Of a stretch of DNA of 64,000 bases, positions 49,313 through 64,000 are shown in pieces; position 1 is the stretch's first letter, and every line of letters begins with the position of its first letter. The stretch is from Thamnaconus septentrionalis (lineage: Eukaryota > Chordata > Actinopteri > Tetraodontiformes > Monacanthidae): assembly GCA_009823395.1 (NCBI GenBank), contig CM020509.1, forward strand, positions 16,849,001 through 16,913,000, in the 5' to 3' direction. The notes under the pieces were generated by a model, which ran no database searches, was not told the DNA's origin, and worked only from the letters and a program-made list of their open reading frames with translations. The translations under genes were made by a program, and so were the position numbers.

Positions 49313-50400
49313 CCAGCCAATGAACAAAAAATGAGAAAAGTCTATCTCATTCTTTGACCTGCTTCATTTTTCAGAGGATGGATGCCAAAACATACAGCTC
49401 TGCACATCTTACAAATTGTTCTCGCAGGTTTAGTGACAACATCCAAAGCCATTGATTTGTTTGCCTCCAAATTACGTGTACGGTATGCCAAAAAGGATCA
49501 GTTATTGCAAAAGCTGTGGGGGTTTTTTTCTTAGCTTGCAGGAACCTGTAAACAGTGAGCTAAATATAGTTTTCACTCAGGCAAAATTACTCCACGAAAT
49601 TCATGTTTGGAAAAAAAAAAATCTGAAATGAATATAATGTGGGGACCTTCAACAGAGAGCTGTTTGATTGCCACTTTCACTGAGTACATCCATTCGGTAT
49701 CATTTCATCACAGGACCAATGCAGAGAAACAAACAACAATCCACGCAAATTTAGCTCCACAGAAAAATTTCACATTTAAAACAACATTAAAACCACAATG
49801 TGCATGTGTTTGGAGTGTGGGAAGCTGGAATACCCAAAGAGATAGAGCAGACAAACTCAACACACAATCCACACAAAAGAAAATGTCAGATTCATTTTTT
49901 GTTCATACCTAGTGTACACTCATTTGAATAACAACTTTTTTTTCCTCCAACACAAAGTGCATGTGCAAATTCGATTTCAAACGTGTGGCGATGCACATCA
50001 AGTCTGGCATCCATGTAGAGTAAAGCGATATCTGGCGCCCTCCCTTGGTCATAACGTATACGAAGAAAATATTCACAAACGTAGCTCATCCCATGTTTAC
50101 CGCTAACAAAGAAAACATGTTCAATCTTCTTTATTCTAAGAATATTGCTTTGATAATCTCATCTCTTTAATCAATTGTTCTCTCCGATTTTCCGTATGTC
50201 TCTGTGGAAGTTAGTGGACAGTTCTTTGCCGACATACTTCACTTTTTGTGAAAATTCTAACAGTTCCAACTCTTCTGGGAATCTCGACTTCACCGTGAAA
50301 TTCTTATTACTTTGAAGAATTGTAATTTACAAAACGTGTTCAGTATGCCAAATTTACTATGGATAAACAATGTAAAAGAAAAAAATGAAGAAAATGGGGA
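49313..50400. other. Intergenic, no gene seen
   Basis: AT-rich sequence upstream of cdhr2 without recognisable exons or repeats of note. Confidence 0.55.
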
Positions 50401-51300
50401 AAAGAGTATTATTTCGGGCCCGACACAGGGAACGTCAGACTCTCGAACACCTTTTACGTCTATTACGGTAATCATGGCAGCGTAGCCCGCTCCGGTCCGC
50501 TCTGGAAACGAGCAGAATCAGGGGTGCACCACGAAGCGAGCTTTTTAAAAACAACTGCCAGGGACTGAAATTCCGTTCCATGCGCTGCCCACGGAAATTA
50601 AGGACGAGACTTCGATGGTTAGCAAAGCAGAGATGCGCACAATACGCAGGAATAACCCGTGGCTGTTTGGAGACTCTCGCGTGTAGCACCTTTTCTCACG
50701 ACAGTGTGGTAAAACCCACGGAATGTTCCACACGGGAACAGCTGACCGTAGGATGCCGCACTTAACCTAACGAGATGTGAAACATTACAGGGGAAAATCG
50801 AGGATCAGATGTTTGCATACTAACAATCAGGTAACCGCGGCTCTCGTCTTTGCTCTCGCTTGGTCTCTTGTTTGCAACTGGTTTCCGGGTCTTGTTTTAG
50901 GGCAGACGGTTCGACGGGTTATTAGGGTTGTCATCCTCAACCTCCAGCCCCTCCTTGTTTTGCTGCCGCCGACAGCGATGTTGTAATGTTTACATTTCTT
51001 CTCTTTAGTTGTCCGCAGCCGCCGCTGTGCGCACCCCGCTTACCTTCAGGTGCAGACGCCAGAAATGCATTCACAACATTAGATATGCACCCTGGCTGCT
51101 AAGGCTTTCCGCCGAAGCGTTCAAAACGGGTGAAGACATTATTTATTAAGTGCTTATCAAATTATAATATCAATATCGATGGCACAAATATGTAGTGTTT
51201 TGCAGCTGCATCCGACGAGCGGCCAGAAAGAGCGGGGAAATGCTGCTGTGGCGTGTTACCGTTAGCTGATGGATCTTCTCACTTGATCATGCAAGTGCAA
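50400..51300. promoter_or_regulatory. CpG-rich patch with splice donors, possible promoter
   Basis: CpG density is raised relative to its flanks. On the minus strand, GTCTGCACCTGAAG ends at a strong donor GTAAGC (51043-51038), so a noncoding minus-strand first exon ending at 51044 is plausible, for example an alternative first exon of cdhr2. A plus-strand donor-like CAG-GTAACC occurs near 50829. No matching coding exon was found. Confidence 0.4.
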
Positions 51301-53190
51301 TATTACATAACTGGTGAGCTTGGCTGTCTACAGTAGGACACCGTGGCCTCAAGTTGCCACAGGGAAGTCTTTTTTGAATGATTAAGATAAAAATGTCCTT
51401 TTTTCATTTTATCATAATTTCTGTGTTTTTACTTTGATACAAATTTAATTGCTATTTTTAAAGAAATTACACCACGTGCATATTGTAGTTGCAGACAAAC
51501 TCCCTAACAGGTCGTTTCATGCCAAACTGATTTAGTACACCAAGTCACTATAGCAGAATGATTTATAAGACAGAGAATAACCTCCTAGTCAGTTTGTTGC
51601 GTTTTAATGTTGTGAAATTGTATGAATTCAAAAACAAGCATACATTTTAAGATAGTCCTTGGCTAATCCTGTGCCTTTACAAGTGTTTGTTGAAACAAAA
51701 TGAGATGCAAAATAAACCCCCCAGCTAAGCAGGGTTTGTTTAAGAGAGATGGACATGATGATAATTGTAACTGCATACCCAATTATTGAAATGCCAGACC
51801 TGTTTTTGTATGTTGTAAGTGTTCCTGTATTTTCCAATAAGACAGGATAAGACAGGCAAAAAAAACAAAAACATTTGATTTCCACAATTATTGGATCAAT
51901 ACACAGAACACACACCAGTGGTATCCCTGTCTACACTGGAGTTTGGGGTCTCCGAGCATTGTACTTGCTCAGAATGGGTCAGGTCATATAGTGTGATTAT
52001 GTCCACTTTCTGCTTCTTCAACCAAAGGCTAAGAAAAAAACTTACTTTGTCCTTATGTCTCTTCTTATTTCTTATTATTTTTTTACATTTATGGATATGT
52101 AGCCCATCTACCTTCAATGTATTCAGATGGCGCCCTGAGTTCTTCACTTTGGATAATATAATTGGTATTTCTTCTAAGCAACCTCGGCCCAGTCAGATAG
52201 CTATAACTAAGATACTAAAAAGATATTGCAATCCGCAATAGCATAAACAGATATACTTAAACCTTTAAAGTAATAAAAACCCACTCAGAGGCAAACTTTA
52301 AAAGAATAAGCATTTATTTCGCTTGCGGAAATCTGAGGGAAAAGAAGATGATAACCAGTGTGCTTTTTGTTTTTTCAGTTAACAATAGCATTCTTATTTT
52401 AATCAACTCAAATGTCAATCAACCAAGAGTCCACACAGTGCTGTATAAGCCGACAAAGTAAATAATAAAAACGGTATAATCAAAATAGTTGCAGGCCGGT
52501 GTTGGTGGTCGCTTCACTCCCAATGGAGCATAAAAATATGAACTGATAAGTATGTTGTCCTCCACATATGCCAACAGCTAGAGCACACTCTCGGTGGAGT
52601 TTGGGGTTTGGGTGAATTCCACGTAGCCAGAGGAACTCTGAACTTACAGAATGGGTCCTGTGGTCCTTCTATTCGGGTCGGAACAGGTCCAGGCAGTGCT
52701 TATAGGGTTAGCTAACAGCCGCAAGCCTCGCGCCCACCGCTGCTTAATCACTCGCGCGGCTAACGAGTGGCTTCACGAGTTACTGTTCGGGAAACTTCGG
52801 GCCTTTTAATTGGTCACTCCCCTGAAAGGTCCTCGCAGACTAATTTACCGTAAATCCCAGTTTTAGTCGCAAACTTTTCCTGCACAGCGGCGGACGTCCA
52901 CGCACTGTCATTTTACGTACGATACAATTCTAACATACTTTCGCCAAATGAAATTTAAAAACACACAGGCAATTTTAACAAAAAAAAAATTTTTTTTAAC
53001 CCATGAGTGTACCATATATTGAAAAACATGCATTTGAGTATTTGAACCCCTTTAAAACTGTCTATTCCTATATTTGTTTTACTACAAATATGAAATTGTT
53101 TACCTAGGCTACAGATAATTTTACAAATTGTAATATTTGTGGAGATTACAACTAAAAAAGCAGTGGGACAAACACTTCTCTGTCGTCTGG
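51301..53190. other. Intergenic, unclassified
   Basis: AT-rich flanks around a moderately GC-rich block (about 52490-52870). Nothing coding is recognised; the block could be an old LTR or other repeat fragment, but I cannot identify a family. Confidence 0.5.
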
Positions 53191-53239
53191 TTTCTGAGTG
53201 AGTTCTGAATTCTGAAGAGTAGTTGGTTTAAAGGCGTAA

Positions 53240-53697
53240 TCGAATCTTCTTTGGAGTTTCTAGGGAGGCTTGTTCGGAGACAACGTGCAAATGAACACGA
53301 CCTGCTTGTTGTTTTGAAGACGTGCAGCTATACACCGTATTCGAGGGTAGAAGACTGTTTATGGCAAAAAGCTGCGCGCCTATTGGTTAGTCCGCTGAGG
53401 GGGGCGTGGTTTTGTCACAACAATGCATGTCAACCAACATGCTCGCGCCAGGGAATAATCTCAGACGGCGGGAAGATAACGCGCTGTTCGCGAACGTTTG
53501 ACGCTGGTTGCGGCTCGGCTCAACACTGATGTTCATGGGGAGAGTCATTTTGCCGTTTCTGTGAGACCAGCGCATGTCCAGGACGCAACTTGGAAGCGTG
53601 TGTTAGCTTGCTAATGCTAGCAGGCTAATAGCAGAGCTGTCGGACATTGTCAAAAAAAAAAAGCTGTAGGAAGGAAACGCAGACGACTGCGAGTCAG
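53240..53697 (+). promoter_or_regulatory. rnf44: rnf44 promoter and noncoding first exon
   Basis: A CpG-rich segment leads to GACTGCGAGTCAG followed by the donor GTAAAT at 53698. The first coding exon of rnf44 begins at acceptor TTTTTTGCAG (56450-56459), so an untranslated exon must lie upstream; this is the best candidate. The transcription start is not determinable. Confidence 0.55.
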
Positions 53698-54749
53698 GTA
53701 AATCGAAATTAAAGTGTTTCTTCGCTTGTTTGGCGGTGTCATCTAAATGAGGCCATGTGCAGACGCAAGTCGACGGGGACGCGACGTCCCTCTTGTCACT
53801 CTGAGCAAGTAAACTCTTGTGGAAGTGTCGGCTGTGATGCAGGAAGCCTCTTGTTGTTGGCAACTCTAAACAGTTAGCTAACGGAAAACCTGTCCTCCTG
53901 GTGTGGCTCTCTGCGTGGAGGGTTTAATGTGTCCAGCGTGTACACCGTGACGTCTTTGGAGACTGTGTTAACCTTCAACTAGGGAAAATGTTTATTTTTT
54001 CATCATTATTATTGAACCGCTTCTAAATGTTTTGCTTGCGACTAACGCTACGCTCGGACAATGCGTTAGCCCAGCTCGGCTAAAGTTAGCCGCTACTGGA
54101 AGGGGATGTTTGGATTCGCCCTCGCGGCGACAATCTTTAAGAATTACGACAACGGCGGTATTAGTCGTCTTCTCTAATATTGGGGGATTCGTTGTTGTGT
54201 ACAGTCAAAAGAGACGGTAGCAGCACAATCGCCCTCCTCGATGAGCTGGTAGCCCAGACTCCCGCTTGCTCGCCGCGTCTCTTTTGTTGTTGCTTTGTCT
54301 GACGAGCACATGGCTTTCCATGTTTTTGTTCAGCCAGGCCACGGCGACTTTGTTTGCTGCGGCGCCATGCACACGGCTGCAACCTATTCAACACGTCTTT
54401 CTTGAGCTGGCTGTATTTTACAATTTTTGTTCAAATGACGCCTCTTGTTTTTTGTGTGAAATATTTATATACTTTGTTGACTCGATGTTGGTTGGTCACA
54501 GTCTAATGAGGCATCTGTAGCGGACTACGTCCTGCATAATCAGTCAAACGCTAAATCCCCAAAGTATTTTTTTTATACATTTTTTTGCTTTTTACACTCT
54601 GAAGTAGAATTCAGTTGTTATTGTCGCGCCTGCGAGGACGGCTTGGAAAAAGTCTGTTTTTACTCTCTACTGGGGAGTTTTCCTACTGACCCAAACGGCA
54701 CGACAGACCACAGCCACGATTAAAAACTGTTTTGGAATTACATGAATCA

Positions 54750-54960
54750 GAATGAGAATCAGAAACACGTTTATTGCCAAGTAGGTTTAACACTTATAAG
54801 GAATTTAATTTGGTGTCGTTGGCGCTTAAAAAAACAGCGATATAAAAAAGAACAGCTAACTATACTAAATATATACAGGAGATAAAAATAACACATTTAC
54901 AAAATAGCAGAAATAATAATGATTAACATTAGACCGTTGTGCATGGGAGAATGTTACGCA
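54750..54960. repeat. Dispersed repeat fragment in rnf44 intron 1
   Basis: AATGAGAATCAGAAACACGT followed by TTATTGCCAAGTAGGTTTA, AACACTTATAAGGAATTT and TTGGTG is a motif chain I recognise as frequent in fish genomes. The family is not assigned. Confidence 0.55.
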
Positions 54961-55740
54961 GTTTAAACACATAAGGCCTCTATCTGAAATGGAAGTTTGT
55001 CATGTATTGAAAATGGAAGTTCTTACTCTGAAAGCTAAAGGAGGAGTTCAGCAGAGTCCTCTCTTTTATTCCTGCAGCGTGCCGTGTCCAAAGATCCATC
55101 AGAACCGACACGAGTTCGACTCGCAGTCCCGCAAATGCACTTATTTAGTCGCGTCCTCAGACAGGCAGCGTTCGAACTTCTGCTAGTTGAGCTCAAAGAA
55201 GGGGGAACGAGCCCAGGTCAGCAGTCCCTTTCGCTCTTCACCCCACTCACCAACCAACGGGTGGCCGGTTTTTAATTAAACAACATGCAATCTAAACACA
55301 ATTTCAAAACATTTCAAAGTGCAATCATAATAACTGATGTTAAAAATAACAAAAGCCACAACAGCTGCAAAACAAAGTAACTGTTTAAAAGTTGGGATTG
55401 TGCAAGGGAGACTTAGCTCTGTGTCGGCGTTCTTCACTGGCTGTCCTAACTCATGGAGGTCCTTCCCAGCCTCTCTCCGCTCAGTCCGGTCTCACCGTCC
55501 TGGCTTCCTGATCCTGTCCTGTCAGTTGACGTCGCACCAGCGCCCGTCTTTACGCCAAGCCGTCCCCTTCCTGTCTGATGGCCGTCGCCGCACATCTGTC
55601 TTGCATCGCCTCGATTATTGCGTGCGGAAGGATTGGGCGTGTGGCTGGGACGCCCAGTGTGCCAGTCAGCACTCCCGCCAGGCCACACAGACACACGCAC
55701 GCTCTGACATAATATCCCAACTATTATCTTAACGTATGTA
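54961..55740. other. Unclassified repeat-like block in rnf44 intron 1
   Basis: A GC-richer block within an AT-rich intron, containing CTCTCTTTTATTCCTGCAGC and no recognisable exon. Its composition change and position next to a dispersed repeat suggest an insertion such as an LTR, but no terminal repeats were found. Confidence 0.35.
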
Positions 55741-56545
55741 AGCATACAAAACAAAGCAATGAATGTATTAAATGTTATTAATTAATGTTATGTTAATTTG
55801 CCAGAAATCTGGTTTATGCAGTGTTGCTAAATGGATTCCATGCAAACAGGTGTTGTTGCTTTCTATGATTTGTTCTATAATGGCAGTCATTGCAGAGAGA
55901 AGGTGTCTGGTGTTATGTGCATTATGGTGTATTACATTAGTGCATGGAATTTGATTGTAAACTACTGCTTTGTGCAGTGAAATTAAGATCTGGATTGATG
56001 CTGCGTCTGTCTTATAAAAGGGAAACAAGGCTGCTTTTCACATTACACAAATTATTGCAAAATGGCTTTTTTTGTGACTGAGTTGACTTGGTGTCCTTGG
56101 CGATGGAATATCAAACCTCTTGTGCCCACAAAAATGACTTTAGAATAAAGGTATACTTGTTTTTGTTGTTGCTGTATATTTTGTGCAACAACCTCTTCGG
56201 GCTGCAGCCTCAGGCTTCATCTGCCAGTTTTGCTCTGTACTTTTCTTCACCCGACACTGCCCGTCTGTCAGTTAATGTTACTCTTTAAACATACCTGTCA
56301 CTTTTCTTTAAAGTGTTTATTCCAAACTGCCACATTGCTTTATTGTTTTCTGTGTAGCCTATCAGCCCATAGGTTTAAATTCTGTAGAACTAAGGAACTG
56401 AGAACTAAGCTCTGACACCAAGTCAACACTTTTTGAAATTGTCTTTGTGTTTTTTGCAGGGTTGCGACAATCAGAGGCAACATACAAGTGCCTCCACTGT
56501 ACAGTTTCCTTTCCCAGAGTGTGACTCGTTTGCACGACGTCACCA

Positions 56546-61743
<5,198 letters not shown>

Positions 61744-64000
61744 AAACTGTCTCTGTCTCTTAGTGCTGAACTGGAAAAGCTGCGCACAGCCGAGTCACTC
61801 CCAGTATAGCCCCCCCCCCCCCCCCACACCCTCTCCTGCTCCCCCCACCCCCACCTGAATAATAAGCAATCCAGGATGTGCTCTGGAGCCCGTCGTACCT
61901 CTGCTGTGCTTCATCGTCCAAGTCTCATGAAACCCACTGCCTATTCCAAAGATTTTTTCCCTGCAATGCATTTATTTGCTGCTTTTGTTTACAGGGTTTC
62001 ATTTTTATGATTATTATTTTTATTTTATTTTTTTTATTAGTTTTGTTTTGTTTTAATTAGTAGATTTGGCCGCAGTGTTGATGAATTATGGGAGCGCTGC
62101 AGTGGTGGGGCGGCAGCCTGTACGGTGGTGTTGATGATGAGCTGGATACCTTGTGCAATTAGCAGGACGGGACGTTGTTGGCGGTGGCGGGGAGGAGGTC
62201 TGCCTGTGTGTGTGTGTGTGGGCGTGTGAAAGATTGACTAGCTGTGTGGACAGGCGGAGTGCGTGCAGCCCGCTGGGTGGGGTGGGGTTCGGGTTCGGGT
62301 TCGGGGTGCCCTCCGGACTGCAGGAAAACCGGACTCGCAGCCGCGGGGCGACGGCCGACAAGACGCGGTTGCGCCAAAGCGGCCGCGCTAGCAGGCCGCG
62401 CCTCTCCGACGGCGTCCGACGCGACCGCACAAGTGCTACTACACCCCCCGCCCGCCCCCACCTTCACCTCCACCCCTACCACCACCACCACCCACCCCCC
62501 TCCTTCAGCAAGTGTGTGTGCGTGCGTGTGTGTTTGTCCTGTTCACAGAGCCAATGCATTGTGTAACCACTGGATACAGGGCAGCATGCTAGGAGTTTTT
62601 TTGCATGAACTGTTAATTCAGATTAGCAATATTTTTATTAACCATCGCCGCCAAAATTATCAAATTTTAAGAAAAGAGGAGAAAAAAAGATACAAAGAAG
62701 CTTACTGAAAAAAAAATGAAAAAAAGAAACCTGCTTGCTTATTCAGAGAGCGCGACGAGGGGAAGGAGGAGTCGGAGGTGGAGGTTCCACCCTCAGTGTG
62801 TTTGACCGGGGGGAGGGGCTTCTCATTTGAAGGCTGTGCTGATGCCACAGAGCTCTGAAGGCCTTGTGCAGAAAGCAATATGTGTTGAGTGGCTTGTTTT
62901 AAATGCACTCTCTTCCCCTTTTTCTGGAAGACTGGGCTTTTTATTTATTTGTTTGTGAGCCACACCCAATATACATCTATAGCCTATACTGTTCAATAGT
63001 TCAGATCTGCCTTCTAATGACCTTGACAAGCACAAACCTATTAATAACCCTGAAAACTACTTTTTGTCATGTTCACTTGTTGTAAAAGTTTGTCCTTTTT
63101 TTTTTTTTCCTTTTGAAAGAAAACGAATGTTTATTTATTGGTTTTATCCTCTAAAGACAATACTTTGAAGGAAACAGTCGGAGCACTAACAATGTTTATT
63201 ATGTTTATGGTATGCGTTACATTCTGGTGACTTGGTCAGGTCATTGTTTTAGGCCATGGTGTAGTAAAGAGCATCTGTATGTACAGCTTCAGCGTGACTG
63301 GTCTGACTGCTTTTAGATTAACGTTTCGAAGACAAAAGAATGTTTAAAAAAAGAGAGCGAGAGAGAGAGAGAGGAAAGAAAAAAAAACACCTGTTGAGGT
63401 CACTGGTGGCACTCCCCCGATACGCCTGTCTTGTCTGTATCCCCCGGTAATGCGGACGGCGGAGGTGTAAAGCCAGAGTGTTCAGTAGTGTAGAAACACT
63501 GTTGGACTCAAAGTCCCCTGCTTGTGATCACATTGACAAAAAAAGAAAACGCAGACGGGGCGAGAGGCAACAGAAGCGACGGATGGACTTTGTGCTTTTA
63601 CGTTCACTCTCTTAACTGCCCCGCTTAGCACTAACAGGCAGTCTTAACCTTTGCTTTTACGTGTAAAGGAGTCTTTGCCTCTTTTTTTTTTCCTTTACGT
63701 TCGTTTCTTAAGTGAATGTGAGTTTTCGACGTGTGTGCCACCCTCGAGAGAGAAAAAAAAAGCCATTTAATGAGTTAAACCCACAGCTTTGAGAATAATC
63801 CTATGTGTACATATCTATTCGCTGGCATATATTGTAAGTTTGAAAAAAAAAAAACACTCAGGGCCTCTCGGTATATAAAAATAAGGGAGAACAGTCTATT
63901 TCGAATGGAAAGGATGCCATTTAAAGGGTATATCTGATTTATGTTGGGTCGTTTTTTTCCTCAGACCGTAAAAATAATTTTAATGTAATCAATAACAATA
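61744..64000 (+). other. rnf44: rnf44 3' UTR and downstream flank
   Basis: No further coding exon is recognised. Human RNF44 has a 3' UTR of a few kilobases, so much of this is probably untranslated mRNA. It holds a C16 run (61810-61825), a G-rich GGGTTC array (62274-62307), a CpG-rich block (62330-62440), a (GA)n tract near 63352-63373 and many A/T homopolymers. I see no clear AATAAA with a following GT-rich element before the end of the window. Confidence 0.5.
62274..62307 (+). repeat. GGGTTC-type G-rich array
   Basis: GGGTGGGGTGGGGTTCGGGT continues with TTCGGGTTCGGGG. With at least six runs of three or more G separated by short loops it fits a G-quadruplex pattern, on the mRNA-sense strand of the rnf44 3' UTR. 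Confidence 0.8.

Overview
This window is vertebrate nuclear DNA, most likely from a ray-finned (teleost) fish. The evidence is small GT-AG exons separated by compact introns, abundant long TG/CA and GA microsatellites, an L2-type LINE and other fish-like dispersed repeats, and a gene order matching part of human 5q35.2 (RNF44-CDHR2-GPRIN1-SNCB) with every relative orientation conserved. Gene models were built by hand from splice sites and reading-frame continuity. No expression data or database search was available.

Layout. 1-17.7 kb: no protein-coding gene recognised; it holds simple repeats, a decayed L2-type LINE (8.0-10.8 kb), a transposon-like element with terminal inverted repeats (13.56-14.25 kb), and, about 1.4 kb upstream of the synuclein first exon, an RE1/NRSE-like site and CTCF-like motifs. 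17.7-28.3 kb: beta-synuclein (sncb, +; five coding exons, 117 aa). 28.4-29.65 kb: a three-exon gene (+) for an 81-residue protein resembling adipogenesis regulatory factor (ADIRF). 31.9-35.1 kb: gprin1 (+; one 671-codon coding exon after a probable noncoding exon). 35.8-46.8 kb: cdhr2 (-; 30 coding exons in perfect phase, 1283 aa, nine cadherin repeats, one transmembrane segment, PDZ-ligand C terminus). 46.8-53.2 kb: intergenic, with a diverged local duplication, a decayed LINE 3' end and a CpG-rich patch with a minus-strand splice donor. 53.2 kb to the end: rnf44 (+; noncoding first exon, nine coding exons, 441 aa, RING-H2 E3 ligase, long 3' UTR).

How the genes relate. Beta-synuclein and GPRIN1 are neuronal proteins (presynaptic membrane binding; G-alpha-linked neurite outgrowth). 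CDHR2 is an intermicrovillar adhesion cadherin of epithelial brush borders and RNF44 a ubiquitin ligase, so this is an ancient linkage block and not a functional operon-like unit. The most interesting point is the ADIRF-like gene directly downstream of sncb in the same orientation. In human, ADIRF lies next to SNCG on 10q23. The two genes here also share phase-1 introns and 11-residue amphipathic repeats of similar pattern (T/S-x-E-x-V/I-x-x-A-A-E/D/Q), which suggests an old synuclein-ADIRF pair and possibly common ancestry.
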